From Bacillus sp. FJAT-27264 (lineage in GTDB: Bacteria; Bacillota; Bacilli; Paenibacillales; Paenibacillaceae): a DNA stretch of 64,000 nucleotides. Within the stretch, counting starts at the first letter, position 1. Every line of letters starts with the position of its first letter. The stretch lies in assembly GCF_001682855.1 (NCBI RefSeq), contig NZ_MAQW01000012.1:868001-932000 (forward strand), written 5' to 3'. The notes beneath the pieces are model-generated. The model searched no databases. It saw only the letters and a program-made list of their open reading frames with translations, and was not told the DNA's origin. Shown here piece after piece: positions 29,676-38,292 of the stretch. A program made the translations under genes and the position numbers.

Positions 29676-29717
29676 ACAAAAAGCTCTCGAATCGTCACAA
29701 GGACAAATTCAAGAGCT
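29676..29717 (-). terminator. Terminator of tRNA-Leu copy 1
   Basis: Arms 29682-29692 and 29707-29717 (AGCTCTCGAAT with ATTCAAGAGCT, one mismatch), followed on the minus strand by TTTTTGTTTT. Confidence 0.85.
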
Positions 29718-29736
29718 CATTATTTACTAACTATGA

Positions 29737-29820
29737 TGCGGTCGAGAGGACTCGAACCTCCACAGTATTGCTACCACACGGACCTGAACCGTGCGCGTCT
29801 GCCAATTCCGCCACGACCGC
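29737..29820 (-). tRNA. tRNA-Leu (anticodon CAG), copy 1
   Basis: An 84-base cloverleaf with acceptor GCGGTCG/CGACCGC, anticodon stem CACGG/CCGTG around loop TTCAGGT, a long variable arm (class II) and T arm GGAGGTTCGAGTCCTCT. CCA is not encoded. It is identical to the copy at 62677-62760. Confidence 0.97.
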
Positions 29821-29858
29821 ATATTATGTAGTGGTGATCTCAATCACCGGTAAGTAAG

Positions 29859-29887
29859 ACTATACGCCTTTTTCGGATAAAATGCAA
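29859..29887 (-). promoter_or_regulatory. tRNA-Leu promoter, copy 1
   Basis: TTGCAT (29882-29887) and TATAGT (29859-29864) on the minus strand with a 17-base spacer. The same promoter with small changes lies ahead of copy 2. Confidence 0.88.
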
Positions 29888-29993
29888 GTCTTTTTTCATC
29901 CTTCTTATCCAGCACTTTCTGCTTATAGTTAACCCTGATTTCTGGATCAATACAAATTATTTTGTTTTCCTGTTCAAGCATCGTCTATAATAG

Positions 29994-30021
29994 TTGTAAT
30001 ATGTAAACTGTAATTTGTAAT
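29994..30021. promoter_or_regulatory. Candidate TetR operator ahead of tetR
   Basis: TTGTAAT, ATGTAAA and CTGTAATTTGTAAT follow one another just upstream of the TetR gene. The TGTAATTTGTAA core recurs ahead of the NmrA-like gene (30737-30747). Confidence 0.55.
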
Positions 30022-30047
30022 CCATTATATTAAGGGGATTAAACCTA

Positions 30048-30635
30048 ATGACTGATGTATCGTTGTCCAAAGATGTAATTCTTGACACCGCCGAGTCTGT
30101 CTTCCGCAAGTTCGGACTCGCCAAGACTAACATATCTGATATCGCTCGTGCGCTTCATGTCAGCCATGCAGCGTTGTATAAATATTTCGACAATAAAGCG
30201 GCTCTGCGTAAGGCGGTTGTGGAGCGTTGGATGCATAGCGTCTTCGATTCTTTGAATGCTGTTGCTGCTGAGGATATCCCAGCGGATCAAAAGATGTACC
30301 GTTGGCTGGATACTTTACGGAAATTCAAGCGGGAACGCGCCAGAAAAGATCCTGAATTGTTCGCCATGTACGCAGCTATGGTCGCAGAGACCGAAGGCGC
30401 ACTGGAAGTCCATGTTGAGCATCTAATAGATCAACTAACATTAATCATTGAAGACGGGGTATTGTCCGGCATCTTCGCTTGCAAGGATCCCCGCCAGGCC
30501 GCTACTGCCGTATTTATCGCAACAACGAGATTCCATCATGCCGCTCATTCTGCAGAGTGGGAATCACCTCATTCTGACGCGCAATTCCAAGCCATTTGGC
30601 AGGTCTTATTGAACGGATTATCTATAACAAAATAA
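30048..30635 (+). CDS. TetR/AcrR-family regulator
   Basis: A 195-residue regulator. The N-terminal helix-turn-helix is ISDIARALHVSHAALYKYFDNKAALR at about 27-52. The rest is the helical ligand domain (TetR_C type, with FAMYAAMVAETEGALE). ATG at 30048 follows AAGGGG. The same TGTAA-type repeats lie ahead of this gene and of the NmrA-like gene downstream, so it probably represses both. Confidence 0.92.
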   Translation: MTDVSLSKDVILDTAESVFRKFGLAKTNISDIARALHVSHAALYKYFDNKAALRKAVVERWMHSVFDSLNAVAAEDIPADQKMYRWLDTLRKFKRERARKDPELFAMYAAMVAETEGALEVHVEHLIDQLTLIIEDGVLSGIFACKDPRQAATAVFIATTRFHHAAHSAEWESPHSDAQFQAIWQVLLNGLSITK

Positions 30636-30647
30636 AGCATCTCATAA

Positions 30648-30700
30648 ACACCAGCTTGAACTTCGATCTCTTCTGGATCGAAATTCAAGCTGGTGTTTTT
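30648..30700 (+). terminator. Terminator of tetR
   Basis: A long stem, ACACCAGCTTGAA with TTCAAGCTGGTGT, followed by a T run at 30696-30700. Confidence 0.92.
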
Positions 30701-30705
30701 AAATC

Positions 30706-30750
30706 TACAAGTTACGTTTTAATTATTTTGTAACTTGTAATTTGTAAATT
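30706..30750. promoter_or_regulatory. Operator region of the NmrA-like gene
   Basis: TACAAGTTAC (30706-30715) and GTAACTTGTA (30730-30739) form a perfect 10-base inverted repeat with a 14-base spacer; TTTGTAA follows. The GTAA-TTGTAA units resemble those ahead of tetR. Confidence 0.6.
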
Positions 30751-30792
30751 GCGATGATATACTTCTCCCATAAATCTTAAGGAGTGATATCG

Positions 30793-31656
30793 ATGTATAC
30801 AGTCATGGGCGTTACAGGACAAGTCGGAGGAGCCGTTGCTAATCAGCTTCTTGCAGAAGGTAAGAAAGTTAGAGTTGTTGTTCGTGATGAACAAAAGGCA
30901 AGCGCATGGAAGGAACGAGGCGCGGAAGTAGTTACTGCGGACTACCGTGATTCGGCAGCTCTGCAAGTCGCTTTTGCCGGGTCAGAGGCTGTTTTTGTAA
31001 TGAATCCGCCTTACTTTTATCCGAAAGAGGGCTTTCCTGAAACAAAAGAAGTGGTTAAAGCTATTCGGTTGGCGCTGGAAGCAGCAGCTCCCCAGAAATT
31101 TGTTGCTTTATCTTCTGTAGGCGCACAACATCCACAAGGTCTTGGTATTATTGGTTCATTGCATATTTTAGAGCAGGAATTAAGCCAGTTATCAATCCCT
31201 TCAGCCTTTTTGCGGGCTGCCTGGTTTATGGAAAATTCGCTGTGGGATATTGAGCCCGCCATAAGTAATGGGCAGATCCAAGCTTATCTTGCACCCCTGG
31301 ATCGTAAAATACCCATGGTCTCCACAGTCGATATCGGCAAAATTGCCGCTGCTACACTTCAGCAGACTTGGGAAGGCACCCGCTACCTTGAACTGCAAGG
31401 ACCTGCGGCGTATTCGCCTAATGACATCGCTTCTACGCTCGCCAAGCTTTTAAACCGAAATGTAGAAGCTATTCTGATTCCACGTTCGGATTGGACAGAT
31501 ACTTTTGTCCAGCAAGGCGGAATTGCTGATCGCGTGAACGGCCGCCTTGAAATGTTGGATGGATTTAATTCGGGCTGGATTGACTTTGAACGTCAGGGAA
31601 CAGAGCTTGTCTCGGGTTCTGTAACGTTAGAGGAAGCCTTGAATAAATTAATATAA
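30793..31656 (+). CDS. NmrA-like NAD(P)-binding protein
   Basis: A 287-residue atypical short-chain dehydrogenase. The opening YTVMGVTGQVGGAVANQLL is the GxxGxxG dinucleotide site, and RDEQKASAW and FVMNPPYFYP follow as in NmrA/YtfG-type quinone-oxidoreductase-like proteins. There is no YxxxK active site in the usual place (SSVGAQH), as is common in NmrA-like proteins. ATG at 30793 follows AAGGAG (30779-30784). Probably the target of the TetR upstream; role perhaps in quinone or aldehyde stress, which is inference. Confidence 0.88.
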   Translation: MYTVMGVTGQVGGAVANQLLAEGKKVRVVVRDEQKASAWKERGAEVVTADYRDSAALQVAFAGSEAVFVMNPPYFYPKEGFPETKEVVKAIRLALEAAAPQKFVALSSVGAQHPQGLGIIGSLHILEQELSQLSIPSAFLRAAWFMENSLWDIEPAISNGQIQAYLAPLDRKIPMVSTVDIGKIAAATLQQTWEGTRYLELQGPAAYSPNDIASTLAKLLNRNVEAILIPRSDWTDTFVQQGGIADRVNGRLEMLDGFNSGWIDFERQGTELVSGSVTLEEALNKLI

Positions 31657-31703
31657 TTGGGGTTCCGATCGTGTAGTGGCTTGGGCCAGAACGACTAAAA
31701 GCA

Positions 31704-31752
31704 AAAAAGGTGGAGCACAGGGATTGATCATCCTTGCGCTCCACCTCTTTTT
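31704..31752. terminator. Bidirectional terminator
   Basis: AGGTGGAGC (31708-31716) pairs with GCTCCACCT (31738-31746), with A6 before and CT5 after. It serves the converging NmrA-like and amidotransferase genes. Confidence 0.92.
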
Positions 31753-32467
31753 ACTGCTCAGCAGCCGATTGGAACTTCTCTTCCATTAACCCCAGCAACG
31801 TGAACAGCAGCTCATTAGACTGGTTAACTAGTTCGGGTTGCCCCAGCATTTCCGCTGGTGTCTGAACATATTTCCCCGGCTCCATTTCGTCTTCGCTATG
31901 CTCAATGATTGTACGGATACTGTCTTCGTTAGATTCCAAATGAAATTGCAAACCGACAACATGACCGTTATATTCGAAGGCTTGGTTATCACACCCCGAG
32001 CTAAAGGCCAACGTCTTGGCTTCAGCCGGCAAACGGAAGGTATCCCCATGCCAATGAAATGGAGTGAACTGCTGCGGGAACGCTTGGAAAAATACCGAGT
32101 CTTGGGCTGCATCGGTCAGTTCTACCGGGAACCAGCCAATTTCCCTCCACGGGTTCTTCTCCACAACTCCCCCAATTTGCTCAGCAATGAGTTGAGCTCC
32201 CAAACAGATACCCAGCACTAACTTTCCTGCATGGATAGCCTGGTTTATGTACTGTTTCTCTAAACTCAGCCAAGAGATATTTCCCTCATCATACACTCCC
32301 ATCGGGCCACCCAAAACGACAAGCAAATCATATTCATCGTGCTCAGGCAGGCTCTGATCTTCTTCGTACATTAACGTTGTCTTAAGCTGGTGCCCCTTAT
32401 TCCTGGCCCAGACGGCAATGTGCTCCGGCGATTCGAACGCGACATGCTGCAAGCAATGAACTTGCAA
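31751..32467 (-). CDS. Class I glutamine amidotransferase-like protein
   Basis: About 238 residues of the class I amidotransferase fold. The nucleophile is in LGICLGAQLIAEQ, the oxyanion strand in VVLGGPMGVYD, and the His-Glu pair in LQFHLESNED. It resembles stand-alone GMP-synthase-like amidotransferases of uncertain role. I place the start at the TTG at 32467, just behind GAGGTGGGG; a TTG at 32500 is the alternative. It follows the ArsR-rhodanese gene by 48 bases in the same direction, so both are probably co-transcribed. Confidence 0.85.
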   Translation of the reverse strand: MQVHCLQHVAFESPEHIAVWARNKGHQLKTTLMYEEDQSLPEHDEYDLLVVLGGPMGVYDEGNISWLSLEKQYINQAIHAGKLVLGICLGAQLIAEQIGGVVEKNPWREIGWFPVELTDAAQDSVFFQAFPQQFTPFHWHGDTFRLPAEAKTLAFSSGCDNQAFEYNGHVVGLQFHLESNEDSIRTIIEHSEDEMEPGKYVQTPAEMLGQPELVNQSNELLFTLLGLMEEKFQSAAEQ

Positions 32468-32515
32468 TTTCCCCACCTCACATTCTCTTGTCTTCTGCAA
32501 GAGAGGTACATGAAT

Positions 32516-33172
32516 TTACTGGGTTTGCTCCCATTCATATACCCCTTCCTCCATACGAAACGCTGTAAATCCCTCCTGCTGCATTTTTTCCACAGCCTGA
32601 GTTGAAAAAATGCAGTAAGGTCCCCGGCAGTATGCCGCAATCCGGGTATCCTTAGGAAGACCTTGAAGATAAGTATCCAGTTCCTCCATCGGTACAGAAA
32701 TCGCCCCAGGAATATGACCTGCGTCAAACTCTTCTGCCGGACGAACATCCAGTAGAATAATACTCCCGTCTTCAACCTTGTTTAATACCTCGTTCAGTGA
32801 AAGTGTCTGTATTTCCTCGAAGTTGTTCATAAAATTCAGTTTGATTCGCGAAATTTCTGCAAGCTGACTTTCGGATAAACGCCATAAGGAATTTAAAAAA
32901 TCTAAAATTTCAGGGTTCGCCAATGTATAAATAACATACGTACCCTGCTTACTAAATTTCACCAACCTGGCATCTAATAACACCTGGAGATGGCGCGAAA
33001 CATTCGCTACACTCATCTCTGTTCCTCTGGCCAGCTTTTCTACCGATTTGGGACCCTGAGATAATAAATGCAGCAGTTCAAGGCGTTTATCACTAGACAG
33101 GCATTTCCCAATACGAGCAAATTGTCCATACAACTCATCCTTAAACACTCTTGCCGACGGCTCTGGAGTCAT
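32516..33172 (-). CDS. ArsR-type regulator fused to a rhodanese domain
   Basis: A 218-residue fusion. Residues about 10-95 are an ArsR winged helix (KSVEKLARGTEMSVANVSRHLQVL). Residues about 118-215 are a rhodanese domain (LLDVRPAEEFDAGHIPGA) with active loop CRGPYC at about 181-186. This fusion class is known in many bacteria. The rhodanese cysteine suggests sensing or transfer of sulfane sulfur or another thiophile, which is inference. A palindrome overlapping its own promoter points to autoregulation. No metal-binding cysteine pair of classical ArsR is seen in the helix-turn-helix. Confidence 0.92.
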   Translation of the reverse strand: MTPEPSARVFKDELYGQFARIGKCLSSDKRLELLHLLSQGPKSVEKLARGTEMSVANVSRHLQVLLDARLVKFSKQGTYVIYTLANPEILDFLNSLWRLSESQLAEISRIKLNFMNNFEEIQTLSLNEVLNKVEDGSIILLDVRPAEEFDAGHIPGAISVPMEELDTYLQGLPKDTRIAAYCRGPYCIFSTQAVEKMQQEGFTAFRMEEGVYEWEQTQ

Positions 33173-33191
33173 CTTGCTCCCCCTCTATCAT

Positions 33192-33215
33192 ATTCAATAA
33201 ATTATTTGAATTATA
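33192..33215 (-). promoter_or_regulatory. ArsR-type operator overlapping the -10 box
   Basis: ATTCAA (33192-33197) and TTGAAT (33206-33211) form a 20-base palindrome with an A/T centre, typical of ArsR sites. The minus-strand TATAAT (33210-33215) overlaps it, followed by GAGGGGGAG. Confidence 0.65.
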
Positions 33216-33244
33216 ATAATGAGCTGTCTATTCGTCAAGGGATT

Positions 33245-34486
33245 CTAGGAACTAATTTTCCGGTCTCTCGCCGCACCCAAGCCAAAAATAAGGAGTAGCA
33301 CGGTTGCTCCAACCAAAATCAGAAGCGGTGTAGTCCAGCTATGCGTCACATCATGCAAGTAACCGAAGAGCATCGGACCCGTTGCCGCCAGTAAATAACC
33401 CACAGATTGAGCCATACCGGACAACTCTGCCGCCTGATGGGCATCCTTCGTACGGAGTCCAAAAAACATCATCGCCAAACCAAAAGCGAAGCTGCAGCCG
33501 ATCCCCACTAAGATGACCCACAACGCAATTAAATGGACGCTTCCATAAAGAAGACCGAGAATGCCAGACATTATAAAAATAAACGCCATTATAATAAGCG
33601 GACGCTGATTAGACATTCGTCCTGCCATCACTGGTACAATAAAAGTAAAGGGAAGCATCGCCAATTGCAGAATCGATAACAACCAGCCGGATTGGCCCGA
33701 GCCAATGCCCTGCTGCAGCAGAATCTCTGGCAACCAGGCGATCACCACATAGAACACCATAGATTGCAAACCCATATACAAGGTCACTTGCCAGGCCAAT
33801 CCAGAACGCCACAAGCTGGTCTGTTCACCGGCCACCGTATTATTTTGAATCGTACTAGCCCCGTTTTCTTTTCCCTTCCGTTTCCATTGTGGCAACCACA
33901 TGACAATAGAGATAAAGCTCAGAACGCCCCAAATCCCAAGCGCCCCCCTCCACCCAAGTCCTGCATTAACGGCAAGCGGGATACTGATTCCGGAAGCGAT
34001 AGCACTCATCAAATTCATCGAAATGGAATATACACCTGTCATCATCCCTAGCCGCGATGGAAATTCATGTTTGATCAGACTGGGCAGCATTACATTGCAC
34101 ACAGCAATAGCCAGCCCAAGCACAATAGTTCCTGCATATAAAGTGATCACCCCAGGAACAGACCTTAATACAATACCAAATGTAAGACAAACCACAGCGG
34201 CCATAATCAGCCGTTCCACGCCAAATTTACGACCTAACCGGGGAACCCATGTTGAAAATAAAGCAAACGCAAGCAAAGGTAATGTCGTAATCATCCCTGC
34301 CATTGTATTGGAAATCTGTGTACTGCTGCGTATAAGTCCTACGAGGGGACCTACCGAACTGAGTGGAGTCCGCAGATTCGCTGCGATAAAAATAATTCCT
34401 ATAATCAAGGTCAACCCCACTGTGCGCCGGGCAGTTAGACCTGATTCTTTATTCAGTCTTTCATGAAGCTCATTCGATAAAGCCAT
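33245..34486 (-). CDS. MFS transporter, CynX/NimT-like
   Basis: A 413-residue transporter with 12 predicted helices. The opening IIFIAANLRTPLSSVGPLVG, and SVGYLLAATGPMLFGYLHD near the end, match the cyanate/nitroimidazole transporter group (CynX/NimT/YeaN). Substrate unknown. ATG follows AGGAGGG. The XRE-cupin gene upstream in the same direction is a likely regulator, though a terminator-like hairpin lies between them. Confidence 0.87.
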   Translation of the reverse strand: MALSNELHERLNKESGLTARRTVGLTLIIGIIFIAANLRTPLSSVGPLVGLIRSSTQISNTMAGMITTLPLLAFALFSTWVPRLGRKFGVERLIMAAVVCLTFGIVLRSVPGVITLYAGTIVLGLAIAVCNVMLPSLIKHEFPSRLGMMTGVYSISMNLMSAIASGISIPLAVNAGLGWRGALGIWGVLSFISIVMWLPQWKRKGKENGASTIQNNTVAGEQTSLWRSGLAWQVTLYMGLQSMVFYVVIAWLPEILLQQGIGSGQSGWLLSILQLAMLPFTFIVPVMAGRMSNQRPLIIMAFIFIMSGILGLLYGSVHLIALWVILVGIGCSFAFGLAMMFFGLRTKDAHQAAELSGMAQSVGYLLAATGPMLFGYLHDVTHSWTTPLLILVGATVLLLIFGLGAARDRKISS

Positions 34487-34607
34487 GCTGTAACCCTCCT
34501 AATGTATTGTTGGCTAGATTTTGTAATCTAAAGAACCACACACATTATAATATACTTATAATAAAATAAAGTAAACTATAATATATTTTCAATAAAATAT
34601 AGCATAC

Positions 34608-34639
34608 CAAAAACCCTCTATCTTCAATAGATAGAAGGT
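34608..34639 (-). terminator. Terminator of the XRE-cupin gene
   Basis: Arms ACCCTCTATCT (34613-34623) and AGATAGAAGGT (34629-34639), one mismatch, followed on the minus strand by TTTTTGG. Confidence 0.75.
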
Positions 34640-34677
34640 CATTGTCGCTCTTATGAGAAAGTCACAGTCCCTGAGGA

Positions 34678-35241
34678 CTACAAATTGTATTTTAAAATAA
34701 TATGAAGAACGACTTCATCATTCGAGTGATTAACATAGGAATGCTTACCTTCTGCATTAAAACTGATGGAGTCATATTGATTCAGGTTATGCGCTTCTTC
34801 ATTCACGTGAATGGTAATGCTCCCGGACATGACGGTGAGAATTTCTGTTGAGTATTGATGATGTGGTTCTGGAAAGTAGGAGCTATGCGGCTGCAAATAG
34901 GCCCGGCACATCTCAATTTCATTACTGGTGTTCTGAAAAATCGGCTCCACAATCCAGGTTTTCTGTTCACCCGTGATCCTTAAGCCCTGCCCAGCTCGGG
35001 ATATTTGCGATTTACTCTCTGTTGAGAACAAAGACATGAGCGGAATCGAGAGGCTTTTGGATATTTTCCATAACAGTCCAAGGGTTGGATTGGTCTCACC
35101 CCGTTCTATGTTTCCAAGGGTCAGCTTACTCACCCCAGATAATTCGGATAGCTCCTCCAGACTCAAGCGCTTCTCTTTACGAAGTTTTTTGAGGCTACCG
35201 CCAACCTGTAGAACAATTTGCTTGGGATCATCGGTTTCCAT
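34678..35241 (-). CDS. XRE-family regulator with C-terminal cupin
   Basis: A 187-residue protein. The helix-turn-helix is RLSLEELSELSGVSKLTLGN with IERGETNPT at about 23-52, and the cupin is at about 105-185 (HQYSTEILTVMSGSITIHV). It has the same architecture as the protein at 19026 and related sequence in the DNA-binding part. It probably controls the CynX-like transporter downstream; the A/T-rich region at 34530-34610 could hold its sites but no clear repeat was assigned. Confidence 0.9.
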   Translation of the reverse strand: METDDPKQIVLQVGGSLKKLRKEKRLSLEELSELSGVSKLTLGNIERGETNPTLGLLWKISKSLSIPLMSLFSTESKSQISRAGQGLRITGEQKTWIVEPIFQNTSNEIEMCRAYLQPHSSYFPEPHHQYSTEILTVMSGSITIHVNEEAHNLNQYDSISFNAEGKHSYVNHSNDEVVLHIILKYNL

Positions 35242-35332
35242 ATGTATTTGTTCAACCTCACTTTCTAGTCATGCATCTCTCTCCGGACCCGCTTAAGGAT
35301 AAACTACGGGATTAGCGATGCCGATTCTTATT

Positions 35333-35755
35333 CTATTCCAAATTAATGCTGCTGTTCAACTGTTTTAGCGCATAATCTGTAGTCATTGTAATCTTATTTG
35401 GCAGATCCTGCATAGAAAACCACTGTACTTTCTCTAACGCGTGAGGTTCTTGATTTTGTACATCCCCTGAGACGATATTAGCCAAAAATGTTGGAGCTAC
35501 ATAGTGGACGTCTTCCGCTGGAAGGATATGATTCGTCACACACAGTAATCGTTCAATTTCGATTTCTAACCCTAACTCTTCCCGAATTTCACGTATTACG
35601 GCATGTTCTATCGTTTCCATATAATCGACTTTGCCACCGGGTAAACTCCAATGCCCGGCTTCAGGTGGTTTTTTACGTAAAACTAGTAAGATGCGATTGT
35701 TCTCATCTCTTATAACGGCTCCTACACCAACTCTTGGTCTTTTTTCTGCTTCCAT
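35333..35755 (-). CDS. NUDIX hydrolase
   Basis: A 140-residue NUDIX-fold protein. The box is GGKVDYMETIEHAVIREIRE followed by ELGLEI, which fits GX5EX7REUXEEXGU. The opening PRVGVGAVIRDENNRILLV is typical of small NUDIX enzymes acting on nucleotides or related diphosphates. It lies between two regulator genes with no operon partner, and substrate cannot be inferred. Confidence 0.92.
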   Translation of the reverse strand: MEAEKRPRVGVGAVIRDENNRILLVLRKKPPEAGHWSLPGGKVDYMETIEHAVIREIREELGLEIEIERLLCVTNHILPAEDVHYVAPTFLANIVSGDVQNQEPHALEKVQWFSMQDLPNKITMTTDYALKQLNSSINLE

Positions 35756-35805
35756 GGTATCTCTCCTATTCTTACATTAAGCTTATTATATCGTATTGCA
35801 GCATG

Positions 35806-36693
35806 TTAAATGTTCTGTTTGGATAACGCTCTAAAATATTCTACAACTACCTCACGGAATTCTACAGCAACCCGCGTGATATAGCGACTCCTGTGCCGTA
35901 TTAAGGCTATTTCTCGCACCAATTCATGGTCCTCTATTTGCAGATATTTGATTCGTTCCCGTGAATTCCTTGCCGTGCTTGGGATAAAGGCTATGCCTAT
36001 TTCGGCTTCCACAAGAGCACTTAACCTTGCTGGTTCATCACCCTCATACACATAATTAGGTACGAACCCAGCTGCGTTACATACAGAGTCCACTAAATCA
36101 CGAGTACCGTAGCCTTTCTTAACACCAACAAACCATTCATCCCTTAGTTCTGTCAAGGATACGCTAGTTCGCTCCGCCAGTCGATGTCCCATTGGAACAG
36201 CTATAAGGATAGGATCAAGGCATACAATTTCGCATTCAATGTCATCCCCATGTACAGGAGGTGAGGACAAGCAGAAATCAACCTCTCCTCTATGAAGAAG
36301 TGTAACCATTTCTTGCGTGGTCAACATTTGCACATGAAATTGGATATTGGGCCGCTTTTTCCGAAACTCTCGCAGGATATTAGGTAGCGCACTTGCCGCC
36401 GTCACCGCTAATTCGAGTGTGCCATGTTCCGGGCTGGATAAATCACTAATCTCCTGCTTTCCCTGTTCCAATTCGAACAAAGCTCGTTCTGCACGGCGAA
36501 GGAATCTGCTGCCGAATTCATTTAACCTCAGCTTCCGCCCAATCCGATCGAATAGAGGGACCCCTAAATCCTCCTCCAAGCGTTGAATTGTTTTACTTAA
36601 TGATGATTGAGTAACATGCAGACTTCGCGCAGCTTCGGTCATATGCTCCAACCTTGCTACCGCGACAAAATATTGCAGTTGAAGTAATTCCAT
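35806..36693 (-). CDS. LysR-family transcriptional regulator
   Basis: A 295-residue LysR protein: helix-turn-helix EHMTEAARSLHVTQSSLSKT, followed by IQRLEEDLGVPLFDR; effector domain about 90-290. The start at 36693 is set by GGAGG eight bases ahead; 29 upstream in-frame codons run into the divergent promoter and are rejected. It is divergent from the MFS transporter, 110 bases apart, and likely regulates it. Confidence 0.9.
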   Translation of the reverse strand: MELLQLQYFVAVARLEHMTEAARSLHVTQSSLSKTIQRLEEDLGVPLFDRIGRKLRLNEFGSRFLRRAERALFELEQGKQEISDLSSPEHGTLELAVTAASALPNILREFRKKRPNIQFHVQMLTTQEMVTLLHRGEVDFCLSSPPVHGDDIECEIVCLDPILIAVPMGHRLAERTSVSLTELRDEWFVGVKKGYGTRDLVDSVCNAAGFVPNYVYEGDEPARLSALVEAEIGIAFIPSTARNSRERIKYLQIEDHELVREIALIRHRSRYITRVAVEFREVVVEYFRALSKQNI

Positions 36694-36803
36694 TTCGCAC
36701 CTCCGTTCATTCCTCTCAGTCAATGAGATTATAGCATAAGATGTGTTGGAAAGAATAACGGATTTCAAGTACGATTGCATTACTACGATTGGGGGAACTT
36801 ATA

Positions 36804-38171
36804 ATGAGTATTCGCAGCAAGTGGTTAATGATTTCAGTTGGGCTCGGGATCCTATTGAATCCATTAAATTCTTCGATGGTTTCTGTTGCTATTCCAAGTC
36901 TGCAAAATATGTTCCAGCTTGACTACACCGGTGTTTCCTGGATTATTTTCGCTTTCTATATTGCAAGCAGCATCGCTCAACCAGTCATGGGAAAAGCCAG
37001 TGATTTATTCGGTCGCAGGAAAATATTCCTTGCCGGGCTTGTAGTATCCTTCTTCGCATCATTGTTAGCTCCAGTATCACCAACCTTCGCTTGGCTTATC
37101 GTGTTTCGTATTGTGCAAGCCATAGGAACTAGCATGATGGTTGCCGTAGGAATGGCCATTGTGCGAATTCATGTTACAGAGAGACAAGCAACTGCGCTGT
37201 CTGTTTTGTCCATTTTCCTATCGGGAGCGGCAGCTATTGGACCTTTTATTGGCGGGGTCATCATCCATTGGTGGGGCTGGCCTGCTATCTTTCTTGTCAA
37301 TATTCCATTCGTGGTGGTCAGCTTTCTATTGTCTTGGAGGAATATTCCTGGGGACGAACCATCAACAAACGTTGCAACAGGCATGTCCTATCGCAAATGG
37401 CTTGATTTGATGGATGCCTCGGGGATCTTACTTTTCACAGCGGGACTGGTTGCCTTGCTCTTTGGATTACTTTCTGCAAAATCATCCGGGCATATCTCAT
37501 TAGGAAATGTTATGATCTCGCTGATCGGCCTCGTTCTCCTGGGGACGTTCGTATGGCATGAGTTAAAGGCCAAGTCACCTTTTATTCCTTTACGCATATT
37601 CGCCAAATACCCTGCGATGACTTGGGTTAATATCGAATTCATGCTTGTTAACGTACTCTATTACTCGCTCTTTTTCGGGCTACCGTCCTACCTGCAAATG
37701 GTGCGTCATGTCAACGAGTTCCACACAGGGATTCTCATGCTAAGTTTAGGCTTATGCTCTCTAGTTACTTCGCCAATAGCAGGAAGATGGATCGATAAAT
37801 CAGGGCCAAGACCGGCATTGCTGCTGTCTGCCATTCTGATGACATTGGGTTCGGTGTGGCTCGTGACCTTGAATCCAACTTCACCGGTCATTAGCGTGTG
37901 TTTAGCTTTGGTCGCATTCGGAATTAGCAACGGGTTGAACAGTGTAGGAATGCAGTCAGCCTTGTTCCAAAGCTCTCCGAAAGAAATCATCGGTGTAGCC
38001 TCCGGATTATTTAATACATCTAGATACCTGGGCACCATTCTCTCTTCATTATTAATAGGGATCGTTATGGGAGGTAAATTCAACTTTGCGGGATTTCAAG
38101 TACTGGGGATCATCCTCACAGTCATTGCATTGTCCTTGGTATTCATGAGTCGGCGACACCGGGCTCACTAG
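36804..38171 (+). CDS. MFS drug-efflux-type transporter (DHA2-like)
   Basis: A 455-residue transporter. Motifs: LNPLNSSMVSVAIPSLQ near the N-terminus (motif D1-like), GKASDLFGRRKIF (motif A) and SGAAAIGPFIGGVIIHWWGW (motif C, drug:H+ antiporters). The topology of about 13-14 segments fits the EmrB/QacA group. ATG at 36804 follows GGGGGAA. Divergent LysR gene is the likely regulator. Confidence 0.88.
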   Translation: MSIRSKWLMISVGLGILLNPLNSSMVSVAIPSLQNMFQLDYTGVSWIIFAFYIASSIAQPVMGKASDLFGRRKIFLAGLVVSFFASLLAPVSPTFAWLIVFRIVQAIGTSMMVAVGMAIVRIHVTERQATALSVLSIFLSGAAAIGPFIGGVIIHWWGWPAIFLVNIPFVVVSFLLSWRNIPGDEPSTNVATGMSYRKWLDLMDASGILLFTAGLVALLFGLLSAKSSGHISLGNVMISLIGLVLLGTFVWHELKAKSPFIPLRIFAKYPAMTWVNIEFMLVNVLYYSLFFGLPSYLQMVRHVNEFHTGILMLSLGLCSLVTSPIAGRWIDKSGPRPALLLSAILMTLGSVWLVTLNPTSPVISVCLALVAFGISNGLNSVGMQSALFQSSPKEIIGVASGLFNTSRYLGTILSSLLIGIVMGGKFNFAGFQVLGIILTVIALSLVFMSRRHRAH

Positions 38172-38229
38172 CTTGTTACTTGCAATCGGAGTCGCTTTAG
38201 AGGGGATTCTAGAATGTGTGGAAAATAAC

Positions 38230-38273
38230 AACAAGGCCTTTAAATTACTCATGAGTAATTTAAAGGCCTTGTT
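38230..38273 (+). repeat. Perfect 44-base palindrome after the MFS gene
   Basis: Every base from 38230 to 38251 pairs with 38252 to 38273; the centre is TTACTCATGAGTAA. It probably acts as a terminator or mRNA end, 58 bases after the MFS stop, although no T run follows. Confidence 0.8.
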
Positions 38274-38292
38274 CCTGTTGGTTCACTTAGAT

